Below, in pieces: positions 46,486-58,166 of a stretch of 64,000 nucleotides of DNA (its first letter is position 1; each line of letters begins with the position of its first letter). The DNA comes from Luzula sylvatica (lineage: Eukaryota > Streptophyta > Magnoliopsida > Poales > Juncaceae). The notes under the pieces were generated by a model. That model had not been told where the DNA came from, ran no database searches, and saw only the letters and a program-made list of their open reading frames with translations. A program made the translations under genes and the position numbers. The DNA is taken from the NCBI GenBank assembly GCA_946800325.1, contig OX326958.1, positions 4,598,001-4,662,000 on the forward strand. The letters are read 5' to 3'.

Positions 46486-48136
46486 ATATTATACCATTAT
46501 TTGGATCTAGAATCTGCATGTTGATGCTCACGATTTTAATAATGTTATAAGTGATTCGGAATAGATCTTTCGAAAAATATTTAGTGCTCATTTCGGTCAA
46601 TTCTTCATTATTTTTTTTTTGTTGAGTGGCATGTACTTCTATGATGCTCGTTTTTTCAATTATGAAACATGACTAAATGATCTTATTCATATTGGAGCTA
46701 GCATATTATACCATTATTTGGATCTAGAATCTACATGTTGATGCTCACGATTTTAATAATTTTATAAACGATTCGGAAGAGATCTTTCGAAAAATATTTA
46801 GTGCTCATTTCGGTCAATTCTTCATTATTTTTTTTTGTTGAGCGGTATGTACTTCCATGATGCTCGTTTTTTCAATTATGAAGCATGGCTAAATGATTTT
46901 ATTCATATTCGAGTTAGCATATTATACCATTATTTGGATCTAGAATCTGCATGTTGATGCTCACGATTTTAATAATTTTATAAGTGATTCGGAAGAGATC
47001 TTTCGAAAAATATTTAGTGCTCATTTCGGTCAATTCTTCATTATTTTTTGTTGTTGAGCGGCATGTAGGGGTGTCAACGGTTCGGATCCGGTTCGGATAG
47101 TGGTCATACCAGATTCATATCCATATTGTCGGATCCGGATACGGTTCGGATAATAAACGGATACGGATACGGTTCGGATATTGTCGGATACGGATACGGA
47201 TATGGTTCTGTTTCGGATATTAAAACGGATATTATGTTATCATAACGTAACTTACTTTTTAGCTATAAATATATATAATTTGTGACATGAACGATAAATA
47301 TGATTATATTTAAACATAATTTTACGATTGTGAGTTAAATCATTTACAAATCATTAATTTGTATATGATTTTTGAAATAATATAAAATATAATACATAAA
47401 AATAATATATAATATGAGTATCCGGATCCTAAAAATACCCGGATCCGGAACACGGATCCGGTTCCCGCACCAAAACCGAATATCGAATCCGGTTCCGGAT
47501 CTTAAAATTAGCAACCAGATCCATATCCGGATCCACTCGGATTCGGATATTTTTTTCGAATCCGGATATTTTTTCGGATACGGTTCGGGTCGGTTCGGGC
47601 AATATCCACACCATTGACATCCCTAGCGGCATGTACTTCTATGATGCTCGTTTTTTCAATTATGAAGCATGGCTAAATGATCTTATTCATATTGGAGCTA
47701 GCATATTATACCATTATTTGGATCTAGAATCTACATGTTGATGCTCACGATTTTAATAATTTTATAAGTGATTCGGAAGAGATCTTTCGAAAAATATTTA
47801 GTGCTCATTTCGGTCAATTCTTCATTATTTTTTTTTTGTTGAGCGGCATGTACTTCCATGATGCTCGTTTTTTCAATTATGAAGCATGGCTAAATGATCT
47901 TATTCATATTGGAGCTAGCATATTATACCATTATTTGGATCTAGAATCTACATGTTGATGCTCACGATTTTAATAATTTTATAAGTGATTCGGAAGAGAT
48001 CTTTCGAAAAATATTTAGTGCTCATTTCGGTCAATTCTTCATTATTTTTTTTTTGTTGAGCGGCATGTACTTCCATGATGCTCGTTTTTTCAATTATGAA
48101 GCATGGCTAAATGATCTTATTCATATTGGAGCTAGC
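46486..48136 (+). repeat. 217-bp tandem array x 5 within the psaA insertion
   Basis: Units start at 46,486; 46,703; 46,919; 47,703; 47,920 with ATATTATACCATTATTTGG and are 216-217 bp each after removing the hAT element (47,066-47,633) from unit 3. Units 4 and 5 look identical; units 1 and 2 differ from them by a few substitutions. All share the psaA-decay mutations, so the amplification came after the decay. Confidence 0.93.
47066..47625. mobile_element. hAT MITE, 560 bp, 8-bp TSD, in repeat unit 3
   Basis: Target duplication GCGGCATG (47,058-47,065; 47,626-47,633), part of the psaA repeat. Ends TAGGGGTGTCAACGG and the inverse CCATTGACATCCCTA (two mismatches). Subterminal GGATACGGTTCGGATA arrays on the left and ATCCGGATCC/GGTTCCGG words on the right. 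No transposase. Confidence 0.93.
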
Positions 48137-48420
48137 GCTCAGGTAGTAAATCAATAAATATTGAACGGTGATGTGGGAGGGGGTTTCCGAGATATACAAA
48201 ACCGTTGGTTTTTTTCAAATTTGACGAGCATTCCGAATAAATATTGAATTACAACTATATCGTTCCGCAATTGGTGCATTGATCCTTGCCTCGTTAATGA
48301 TTTTTGCCGGTTGGCTTAATTATTACAAAATTGCCCCAAAATTGATTTAGTTCCAAGACGTAGAATTTATATTAAATCATCACTTAACGAGATTAATAAA
48401 TTTCTTAATGCTGGAATTGA

Positions 48421-49583
48421 TTGATAATTTATATGGACTAAATTGGCAGAAATTGGTGACAGAGTCATGTAATTCAAGAAGACACATAAAATAAAAAAGG
48501 ATAAATAATCATATTTTAGTAGAGGACTAAATCTCTAAAATATTATTTTATAGGAGCATCGAGTTTGATATTGGGTGGCGATGGTGGTGGGGATCAAACT
48601 TTTGACGTTAAGAAAAGGGGGGAGGGGCAGGGTCGGTCAGGTCGTGGTTCAAAACCAAGAACAATTGAAAGTCCGTATTTTTATAGGAAGTATTTTAAGG
48701 AGTATTTATGCATGTGACCTAGTGTGGAAATAAAATTCGAAAAATAATCTTGATTTTGAAAATATTCCAAATCTAATCCAAAACTGATTTTAAAAATCAG
48801 TTGGCACCGAATTTTAAAAACCCGGTTGATTAACTAGAAATACTCATGATTAAACAGGAATAATTTTTTGAGCAAATATCAACCGGGTTTTATAAAGCCG
48901 GTGGACTATCTAATACAAAAAAAATAAATGTCTCCAAATTTTACCATCTAGTTTTTTATATCTTTATAAATACATTTAATTAATTTGGTAACTAATACGT
49001 ATCATATAATTAACAAATGATTAACGTATAATTAATATTTGTTCAAATTCATAAATTTAAATCAATATTAATTGATTATTAATGCTATATATTTTTAATT
49101 ATCTTGTTAATTATGCGTGCTAATTCAAAATGTGAACACGATTTAATATTCAATTCAGATTTAATTGAAATTTGGATGGATTTGGACTAAACTGAACATG
49201 TGTTAAAAAAATAAAGGGATCTCGGATCCCGTCATTTTGAAAATTGACAGGATTTCAAATACCGGAACAGATTATTTTTTTAATTCTCCCCAAAAAATGA
49301 GTTATTTTTTATATTAAGTTCTACATCAGGTTAATTTGAAGTAATTATTTATTTTGGAAAATTCGGAGGAGACTTAATATCCTCCCTCCAAATGTTCTTT
49401 ATATGTATCATATTTCTATTTACAGGTTCCTATACTAATAGTCTAACATCATGTTCCAACTTTTCATGTATTTGATATGAATGATTCTATTACATTGCAA
49501 TTCTAAATTTTATTAATAAGCCCAAAGAGCCGAATCTAACTCAACTTTTCATCTAAAATAATCCCGTTGGGCTTTTGTCAAGA

Positions 49584-49620
<37 letters not shown>

Positions 49621-49864
49621 TATATACTGACCTAATCATTTTGTATATCTAAAAAAGTCATCCACTAATTCTCTTTTTCTACATCATTTTATTTGATATT
49701 TATGACCAATGTATAGATAAAATTAATGATCATCGATCAAGTTACTCGTTACAACTCTTTTCACGTTCTACCATTATATCGCAATATTAACTTCGAAGAA
49801 AACAAAAGTGTACGTAAAATACATAAAATACAAACACCATACTAAAAATTTGTATAATTAATAT
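48421..49864. other. Intergenic with (ATT)n run
   Basis: No gene. It contains a (TTA)n run near 49,585-49,620. The region 49,560-49,860 resembles 56,410-56,770 downstream of GDSL gene C (for example TGACCAATGTATAGATAAAA), so the duplicated GDSL unit includes 3' flank. Confidence 0.55.
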
Positions 49865-51343
49865 TCATATCAATTTTTTAGGACATAAATCAGGGTATGT
49901 GATGGGGTCTATTATTGAAGGACAAGCAGCTTTCATGATATGATCCGCAATAATGTGATACGCTTCTTCGGTCGGGTGGCCCGCGTCCCAGAATAAATAC
50001 TTGCTTGCATCGACACATGTACGAGGATCGTATTCATTGCAGAAATATCCACCCTCCATTCGTCCGCTCCCACAGCATCCTAACACGGAATTCTCAAAGC
50101 CTGCGAAACATGTTCAAAAATTTGTCACACACTTGTTATATGAAAAAATAAATCAGGATATTTCTTTATTGCGGAGGTCTGATGAAATCCGATGCTTTAG
50201 TTTGAAAAAATATCAGCAAAATTGAACCAATTCATACCTTTAATTTGAAAATTATATAGGAAATTCATGACCATTTTTTCTATCAAAGTTAGAAGTTTGA
50301 AACTCACCATAACGACAAGGGTTTTGGATCATATCCCAGCCAAGATTGTAAACATCGGCAAAAACTATGATCATATCAGACAGCCCCGTGCCTGAGGTTA
50401 GCCTATTCACCAAATTCTTAAATTTTTCATTTAATTTCTCTGCCGCCTCATTATACTCTTCCTTACATGCTCCAACTATATTAATTTCCCCCTTGCAATA
50501 TTCACCCGATTTAGGTGCATTGATTTCTGGAGGTGGATTCATCGTTCTCTGTAACGGTATACAGCCAAACGGGCCGAAACCGTTAATACCTAATTTTCGA
50601 GCTCCTAGTTTATAAATATCTCTAATGAAATCTTCAGCTAGTTTTACGATGAAATCTTCGTACTCTGATACGGTAAATTGGGATGAACGACCACCCGGAA
50701 CGGCAAAATAGTTCTCGATGAAATCATTGGTGCCTAAACTGATAATGTGGAGTGCTTCTCTTATTGTCTCTTGGGCCTTGACCTCTCCTTGAAATATCGT
50801 CAAGTCATCTTGATATTGTTTGTATTTTTCGAGTTGTTTACTTAATGTCATTATATTCTGCAAAAAAAATAAACCATCCTCAGTACAATTTTTTTTCCGT
50901 GCTACCTCAAAAAAAATATTCTCGGAGGGAAAAAAATCAATTAAAATTTAAATTACCTCAAAATTTCCAGTCTGATTGTCAAAGCCACTTCCACCAGACG
51001 CAAAGCAGACACCAGAAGAGAAATTTTTTATCGTATATTCAGGATCAAGAAAAGCCGGAATTGTAGGAAGTCCCAAAGCCTCTGAGATGAAATCCGGCAC
51101 AAGACGACCGTTAGAAAACCGACCGGTCGGTTTTGCACCGTAAAAGTCACGTCCATACGGCTTAAAATTGCTTCTCCCTAGGGTCGGTATGTAGTTATTG
51201 TTGCCCGTATCTACTGTCGAGTCCCCAAAAACTATTACTGCAGGAATTTTACCGGCTCTCGTCATTTCGATGGATTGGAGAAAAAGAAGAAGCAGAAGAT
51301 TAAATGAGAGAATTATAATTCTTTTCTGTTGAGTTTGGATCAT
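49865..51343 (-). CDS. GDSL esterase/lipase, gene B
   Basis: Three exons on the minus strand: 51343-50957, 50857-50308, 50100-49865; 390 aa, the longest of the cluster because of an insertion around the NPPPEINAPKSGEY segment. Secreted SGNH hydrolase: signal peptide (IIILSFNLLLLLFLQSI), block I FGDSTVDTGNNN (Ser42), FASGGSGFDN, GTNDF, GPFGCIP, and block V FWDAGHPTEE (Asp351, His354). Exon junctions are the same as genes A and C. It is closest in sequence to gene C, sharing PAVIVFGDSTVDTGNNN and FLDPEYTI. It appears intact; the substrate is unknown. Confidence 0.94.
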
Positions 51344-51400
51344 TTTTGAACTGAACTAAAGAATAGAATAGATGATATGTTGATTAAGGGATCAAATGAA

Positions 51401-51414
51401 GTATATATATAAAG
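51401..51414 (-). promoter_or_regulatory. Possible TATA box of GDSL gene B
   Basis: On the minus strand CTTTATATATATAC lies about 60 bp upstream of the ATG and just before TTCATTTGATCC. Gene C has CTTATTTATACAC at the matching place (about 58,248-58,260), followed by the same TTCATTTGATCC. Confidence 0.45.
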
Positions 51415-52249
51415 TATGGATACATAACTTACACCTTATATAATTATATTGTTTGTCAAGAGGTGAGTGGACAAATGATGGGTTCGCATAACTTTTAGAG
51501 AGCCCATGTATGAGGTATTTACAACACGGGAAATTCTATGATAGAACAATTTTCTTATATTTTTTTTCAAAAATTTATTTTAAGAATTTTAGCTATTTAT
51601 TAATTAATTATACAAAATTTATGTTTTGGATAACATTAAATGATAAATATACACTAAAATCTTACAAAAGAAATCATTATTTAACAAATATAAGAAATAT
51701 TTTTTTTTAAATAGGTACATGATAAGAAGACGGGCCTCTCATAGAACTCCCCTCACAACTATAATTTTTCGTCCACTTCGTTACATTTTGTATTATTCAG
51801 CTTGTATATATATTGTATTTTTTCTAGAATATAATTTTTCGGAGTAGTCATGTACACTTTTAAAACTCTCCCCAAGAAATTTGATGACGTAGATATGATT
51901 TAACAATTTAAGAATTAACATATAAATACATAATTTAACATCTTAATTTATTGTTTATTATTTTTATTTATGATTGAGCATCCAATTAAAATGTCAAACT
52001 ATTAACTAAGATGTTAAGTCATATTCGAGTCATCAAATTTTTTGGAGAAAAGGTGAAAGTATGTCCAACATTTTTTTTTAACGACGCTTGTACATGTATT
52101 GTAGGAAATCAACTTCTTCTGTTATAAGAAACTTAAATATTGTGAACAAAGATCACATGGGCGCATTGCATATCAGGATCTTGTAGTTTGATTGTGTTAT
52201 TTCCATCATTCTGCAGTTGGTTTTGTGAGATCTTGGATCTCTAGAACAA
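51415..52249. other. Upstream region of GDSL gene B
   Basis: No gene. 52,085-52,245 aligns with 58,675-58,845 upstream of gene C (GGAAATCAACTTCTT, AAAGATCACATGGGCGCATT, CATCATT..TCTGCAGTTGG) and more weakly with 46,195-46,360 upstream of gene A. The GDSL duplications therefore included this 5' flank. Confidence 0.65.
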
Positions 52250-52615
52250 TAATCTTTTGTATTTAGATAGTTTATAAATTCTTATTTTACCAATTTTCAT
52301 TTGGAAGAAGTTTAATATCATGGCAAGAAATACATATAATAGTAACAATAATAATAATAATAATAACAACAACAACAACAACAACAACCGATTTTAAAAT
52401 ACGACTACATCAATTCCAAATTCTCAGTTCTCACAACATGTGAGGCATTATAGTTATTGTATGGTCATATAATTTTTGTGAAATCGTATTAAAAAGGTAC
52501 TGGCTATTAATTTTTTTATATTTTTTTAATGTATTTAATTTAATATTATTTTTATTTATAAAGGCAGCAAGTAAATTATGGGACTTCGAAAACACAAGAT
52601 CGACCCTTGCCAACT
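52250..52615. repeat. Segment duplicated at 53,815-54,168
   Basis: Shared order: GTATTTAGATAGTT, TACCAATTTTCATTT, AAGAAATACATATAAT, (AAT)n(AAC)n, CCGATTTT, ACTACATCAATTCCAAATTC, CAACATGTGA, ACACAAGATCGACCCTTGCC. Part of it also occurs inverted at about 55,680-55,790. Confidence 0.75.
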
Positions 52616-52829
52616 AATTTTGAGGACAATCCAGAACTCTTCTCTGGAATTTATCATAGCCTGTGAGAATTCGTATATCCAGAAAGATGCATGCATCATT
52701 TTGAGAGAGATGAGGCTTATTGAGATCATACGGATCGAGCTAAAGGAAGATCTTTTGGAAAATACAACAATGGTGAATAACACTCTCGAAATCATCTCAG
52801 AAGCACAAAAGGAAAATGAGCGAGATTAG
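52578..52829 (+). other. Unrecognised 83-codon frame
   Basis: ATG to TAG frame reading MGLRKHKIDPCQLILRTIQN and ending ISEAQKENERD, with a mixed composition unlike the low-complexity frames nearby. Its first 30 bp fall in the duplicated segment that recurs at 54,130. No splice sites, homology or neighbours support a gene; it could be a relic. Confidence 0.2.
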
Positions 52830-53154
52830 TGAATAATGGATGGAAAGAGAAATGACAAAGACGGCGCTAAAAATTACATATTTATATCCTAGGTTAAACG
52901 GATTAAAAAACCTAGAAATCATTTCTGGTTTTAATGTCTAGGATATAAAGTCCATTTCGTTATCATGTTCTAGCATTTTATTACAAATTCTGGAAATAGA
53001 ATTCTAGAAGTATAAAGAATTGTTCATATATGTTCTAGGGTATTTAGGAGTAGAATTTTAAGGGCATATATCCTCAAACTTTGTATAAACTTTTTCTATA
53101 AACATAATATAGAAATAGGGCAAAAGAGCATGCTCTATTTTTGTTATATATGAG

Positions 53155-53330
53155 TGGACAAATGGTTCGATTTATTCGGTTTTCGAACAGAAACGGTCAA
53201 ATTCGGGTCAAATAGTTCAGTTGTTCGATTTAGCTGGTTCGGTTCGGTTGAAATATCAGTTAATTCGGTTTATGGTTCGGTTTTGATTGTTAATGATCGG
53301 TTTGAACCGAATGAACCGGGAGCGTTAACC
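53155..53330. repeat. GGTTCGGTTT-rich degenerate repeat
   Basis: Short units such as GGTTCGGTT, ATTCGGTTT and GGTTTGAACCGAATGAACCG. Probably a subterminal part of a decayed hAT-like element; no ends were defined. Confidence 0.45.
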
Positions 53331-53429
53331 TGTATTGAAATTCCAAATTAAAAAATATCACATTGAAGTCATGATAAATAACTAGTTAAACATGGTTTAA
53401 AATCAATTCAAGGGGGCAAGGATTGTGTT

Positions 53430-53810
53430 CCTTTCCTGTTAGGATCGTTGTCGGAAACAAAAACACAAGAACACACACGAATACAAATATTATTACGTGG
53501 AAACTCCGAAGGAAAAAAAACCACGGCCGCCGACACTCAAACTATTTTACTATACTGAAGAAAAAGAGAATACAATTGTTGGTCTTTGTTGGAATGAAGA
53601 AAATTATAGCCTAGTCCCTTTATTTATAACTAATTCCCTATCCAATACAAAGAAATAATACAAGAAAATAATCATTGCCTTAATTATTATTTAATCGTGA
53701 CAATAATAATATATGGAGAACTTTCATATCTCTTCAAGGTTTTCTTTTTCAAATTTCTTAATTTCTCGGATTTCCAAAAATCTCCATAACATAACAATCT
53801 CCTTCTTGGA
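53430..53810. other. Possible LTR remnant
   Basis: Words such as CGTTGTCGGAAACAAAAACA, ACGTGGAAACTCCGAAGG and ACAATCTCCTTCTTGGAGG recall LTR regions of plant copia elements. No partner LTR, primer site or target duplication was found. Confidence 0.3.
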
Positions 53811-53814
53811 GGCT

Positions 53815-54165
53815 TTCGTATTTAGATAGTTCATAAATTCTTATTTACCAATTTTCATTTTGGGAGAAGTTTATTATCATAGCAAGAAATACATATAATA
53901 ATAATAACAACAACAACAACAACCGATTTTTAAATGTGACTACATCAATTCCAAATTCTCACAACATGTGAAGCATTTCTAACAAATTGGTTACATATTC
54001 TTTTTGCAATATGCGCTCCTTACCTTTATTGTATTGTCATGTAATTTTTGTGAAATTATATTAAATTACATATTCTATTGTATTTAATATAATATTATTT
54101 TTATCTATAAAGGCATCAAGTACATTTTGGGACTCCCAAAACACAAGATCGACCCTTGCCAACTT

Positions 54166-54168
<3 letters not shown>
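53815..54168. repeat. Second copy of the 52.25-kb segment
   Basis: Aligns with 52,250-52,615 and stops exactly where the (TA)n tract and the TIR element begin. Confidence 0.75.
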
Positions 54169-54217
<49 letters not shown>

Positions 54218-54219
<2 letters not shown>

Positions 54220-54757
54220 GATAGGATCAATGGCCAACACTCTTGTTTGGCCAACGTCGGCCAACACACTTATTTCACTAAATCTAAACATGAGAATCGA
54301 ATTTTAACCGTATAGATATGATTTATATTACTTGAGAATGTTGTAGATTCAATTTCATGAAAAATAAAAATTTCTATCATACTTATCATAATACTTAAAG
54401 AAAATTAACGGTCGAAAATAGTTACAACATGAATCATCATTAAATAAATTTTAAAATTCGATTTTTTTTGTTTGGATGTATTTTAAATCATATAGATAGG
54501 CTAAGGATGAATTTTTACTAGGTTTCGAATTTCTCTTCATGGAAATCTATAAATTTACCGAAATGGACGGTTGTGAAAATATGTTATTGATTTTGTTAGA
54601 TGCAAAAATCAAAATTGTACAAAATTTACTCTACATCATATCTAAATGATATAAAACATATCTATACGGTTAAAATTCGATTATAATATTTAGATTTAGT
54701 GAAATAAGTGGTGTTGGCCGACGTTGGCCAAACAAGAGTGTTGGCCATTGATCCTAT

Positions 54758-54760
<3 letters not shown>
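54218..54760. mobile_element. Long-TIR MITE between (TA)n tracts, copy 1 (543 bp)
   Basis: The first 50 bp (GGGATAGGATCAATGGCCAA...) and the last 50 bp are a perfect inverted repeat; weaker inverted similarity continues about 60 bp further in. (TA)n microsatellites lie immediately on both sides, so the target duplication cannot be read. No coding capacity. Confidence 0.88.
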
Positions 54761-54805
<45 letters not shown>

Positions 54806-54807
<2 letters not shown>

Positions 54808-55346
54808 GCTAGGTTCAATGGCCAACACTCTTGTTTGGCCAACTCGGCCAACAACGTGTATTTCTCACAATCCATACATGAAAATAAAATTTCAACCGCA
54901 TAGATATGATATATATCACTTGAAAATGTTATAGATTTAATTTCATGAAAATTAAATATTTTTATCATATATATCATGATACGTAAAGATATTGACGGTC
55001 CATAATATTTACGACATGATTCATCATCAAAAAAATTTCAAAATTCGAATTTTTTGTATTGGATTTAATTTAAATTGGATAGATAGGCTTAGGATAAATT
55101 TTTACATTGTTTCGGGTTTTCCTTCTTGAAAATCCAAAAAAATACCGAAATGAACGGTTGTGAAAATATATTATCCATTTTGTTAGATTGAAAAATGAAA
55201 ATGATGTAAAATTTATTTTACGACCTATCTAGACGATATAAAACATATCTATACGGTTAAGATTTAATTTTGATATTTATATTATGAGAAATAAACGTTG
55301 TTGGCCGCGTTGGCCAAACAAGAGTGTTGTCCATTGAACATAGCCC
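54806..55346. mobile_element. Long-TIR MITE between (TA)n tracts, copy 2 (541 bp)
   Basis: Same family as 54,218-54,760: starts GGGCTAGGTTCAATGGCCAA and ends with its inverse, with a few mismatches between arms. The interior aligns along its whole length (GTATAGATATGAT, ATTTCATGAAAA, ACGGTTGTGAAAATAT). Flanked by a TA tract on the left and TATATATA on the right. Confidence 0.88.
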
Positions 55347-55405
55347 TATATATATTATTTCAACAGTATATTTTGGTATTTAGATTTTTTTTATGAATTT
55401 TTTTA

Positions 55406-55443
<38 letters not shown>

Positions 55444-55446
<3 letters not shown>

Positions 55447-55497
55447 TATGTTCAATGGCCAACACTCTTGTTTGGCCAACGTCGGCCAACACCACTT
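55444..55497. mobile_element. Single TIR of the same family after a (TA)n tract
   Basis: GGCTATGTTCAATGGCCAAC and the rest of one 50-bp terminal repeat, then unrelated sequence. It is a truncated or solo end, again placed at a (TA)n boundary (55,407-55,443). Confidence 0.85.
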
Positions 55498-56417
55498 ATA
55501 TATATTGTTAATTTAATTTTATAATTTATATGCTAGGAACGGGACTTATTACACCCATCTCCAAAAAAAATCAAGAGAAAAGTATCACACGAGAATTTTT
55601 ATTATTATGATAATCTATTTGATATGATTAAGGCTAGTAATGCATGAAAAAAGAATATGTAACAACAAGTTGTTAGTAATGCCTTACATGTTGTGAGAAT
55701 TTGGAAAAGATGTAGTTGCATTTAAAAAATCAGACAATATTATTACTATTGTTATTGTTATTGTTATTGTTATTGTTATTGTTATTGTTGTTGTTATTTT
55801 TGAAATGATTTTCTCAACCAAGGATTCTTTTTTGGCGGAGTCCCTATCCGATAATGTTTATAATGTAGAGTTTTCAAATACAATACACTTTTCTGAAGTG
55901 CAATACGTAATTTTGTTTTATGAATTATACATTTTAGATGTATGATGTATTTTTTAGTTGTATATTATATATATTTTTAAATGCATGGTATATTTTTTGA
56001 AGTACAAATCATATTTTGTTTATGTCTTATGAAATATATCATTTTAGATTTACAATTTTGTTTTTAGATGTATGATATTAGTTTTTTCAAATGTGTCAGG
56101 TATTTTTTAATTATAACTTTTTTAATGTGTAATATATATTTCAAATAACAATAAATATTTTTTTATACCCATTGCCTCTTTTTGAATAGAAGTGTATCTT
56201 TCTGAAAATAGCTAGCAATTTATACATTGTTTGAAGTATATTTATATTGAGTTCCCAAAAAGATATACATATAACTTAAATATCATATATCTTACTTAAA
56301 TATCACATACAGTTTAGAATATATTTTCTGGTAACACAATACACAACGCCATAAAAAATCTACATAATGCCAGTTGGTTATTGGTGGACGGTTTACCGCA
56401 ACAAACAAATAAAATCC

Positions 56418-56451
<34 letters not shown>

Positions 56452-56501
56452 GTTGTTGTTGTTGTTAATAATATAATTTTTTATTTTTATTTTTACTGTT
56501 G

Positions 56502-56542
<41 letters not shown>

Positions 56543-56770
56543 GCTGGCGTAATAAATATATATATCTAAACTAATCAGCAATTAATTGTCTTTCTCAACA
56601 TATCATTTAATTGATATTTATGACCAATGTATAGATAAAATTAATGTCTAATTGATCAAGTTACTTATTACAATCTTTCATGTTCGATATCACAACATTA
56701 ACTCCGAAGAAAAAGTGTACGTAAAATACATAAAATGCAAACACCACACTAAAATTTGTATAAATTCATA
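55498..56770. other. Intergenic with (GTTATT)n and (ATT)n arrays
   Basis: 55,680-55,790 is an inverted piece of the duplicated 52.25-kb segment, with (TTATTG)n expanded. At 55,870-56,170 ATGTATGATATATTTTTT-like units recur. (TTA)n/(TTG)n arrays occupy about 56,420-56,540. The last 200 bp match the 3' flank of gene B. Confidence 0.5.
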
Positions 56771-58166
56771 TCAATATTTATGACATAATTTGGGGTATAT
56801 CGTGGGGTCTATTATTGAAAGACGACAAGCAGCCTTCATGAAATGTTCCGCAATAAAACGATACGCTTTTTCAGTCGGGTGGACGGCGTCCCAGAACACA
56901 TACTTGCTTGCATCCTCACATGTACAATGACCATCGACATTGCATAAATGTCCAGTCTCCATATGTCCACTTCCACAGCATCCTAACTTAGAATTCTCAA
57001 AGCCTGCGAAATATGTTCAAAAGTTTATCACACAATCGTTATACGAAAAACAAATCTGATTTATCGTAGAATTGAATCAATTCATACCTTAAATTTGAAA
57101 ATTATATAAGTAATTAAGGACTAATTTTTCTATCAAAGTTAGAAGTTTGAAACTCACCATAAGAAGTAGAGTTTTGGATCATATCCGAGGCGAGACCATA
57201 AATGTCCCCAAAAAGTATTATCATATCAGACAGATCTGAGTTTGAGGTTAGGCTATTCACCAAATTCTGAAATTTTTTATTTAATTCCTGAGCCACCATA
57301 TTAAAATCTTCCTTGCATTCTCCAACCAGGTTTGATTTCTCCTCACAATATCCAATTTGGGGGGAATAGATTTCAGGAGGTAGATTCATTGTCCTCTCCA
57401 CCGGTAAACAACCAAACGGGGCAAAACCGACAATACCTAACTTTCGAGCTCCTTGTTTATAAATAGACCTAACGAAATCTTCAGCTTTTTTTACAATGAA
57501 ATCTTCGTACTCTGATACATTATATTGCGAGGAACGGCCGCCTGGAGTTACAAAGTAGTTCTCGAGGAAATCATTCGTGCCTAAACTGATGACGTGGAGT
57601 GCTTCTCTTATTGTCTCTTGGGCTTTAACCTCTTCTTGATATATCGTTAAGTTACCTTGGTATTGTTTGTATAATTCGAGTTGTTCACTTAATGAAATCA
57701 CATGCTGCAAAAAAAAACATCCTTAATATAAATATTTGTTTCTTGCTACCTCAAAAAAAATATTCTCGTAACGAAAAAAATAAATTAAAATTAAAATTAC
57801 ATCAGATTTTCCAGTCTCATCGTCAAAGCCACTGCCACCAGACGCAAAGCAGACACCAGAAGAGAAATTTTGTATCGTATATTCAGGATCAAGAAAGGCC
57901 GGAATTGTAGGAAGTTCCAAAGCCTCTGAGATGATATCAGGCACAAGACGACCGTTAGAATACCGACCGGTCGGTTTGCCGCCATCGAAGTCACGGCCAT
58001 AAGGCTTAAAATTGCTTTTCCCTAGGGTCGGTCTGTTGTTATTGTTGCCCGTATCGACTGTCGAGTCCCCAAAAACTATTACTGCTGGGATTCGACCGGC
58101 TCTCGTGATCTCGACGGATTGGAGAAAAATAATTAGTACAACAATAAACTGTTGAGTTTGGATCAT
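56771..58166 (-). CDS. GDSL esterase/lipase, gene C
   Basis: Three exons on the minus strand: 58166-57801, 57704-57158, 57003-56771; 381 aa. Secreted SGNH hydrolase with a signal peptide (FIVVLIIFLQSVEITRA), block I FGDSTVDTGNNN (Ser35), FASGGSGFDD, GTNDF, APFGCLP and block V FWDAVHPTEK (Asp343, His346). Splice positions match genes A and B. Compared with gene B, the leader is shorter and the last exon carries a CNVDGHCTCED segment with extra Cys residues. Upstream and downstream flanks align with those of gene B, so the two are the younger pair of the cluster. It appears intact; the substrate is unknown. Confidence 0.94.

Larger units (their letters stand above)
46415..48420 (+). pseudogene. 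psaA: Nuclear insertion of chloroplast psaA (NUPT), decayed
   Basis: Read on the + strand, the sequence follows the start of photosystem I subunit PsaA: near 46,420-46,475 EIFVDTDHTKMSFEEWAK (PsaA has a SFEEWA motif), then HVDAHDFNN, then [25 protein letters not shown], and after 48,136 [40 protein letters not shown] and QDVEF.LNHHL. Many stops and substitutions (for example Trp codons to TAG) show long decay. It corresponds to roughly the first 200 residues of PsaA. Its middle was amplified five-fold and one unit carries a hAT element. No function is expected. Confidence 0.9.

Noticed and set aside
47414..47632. Overlapping frames on both strands in the hAT MITE
   Set aside because: They are translations of the GGATCCGG-type subterminal repeats.
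46486..48136. CRISPR-like array
   Set aside because: Units are contiguous 217-bp repeats without spacers in plant nuclear DNA, derived from psaA.
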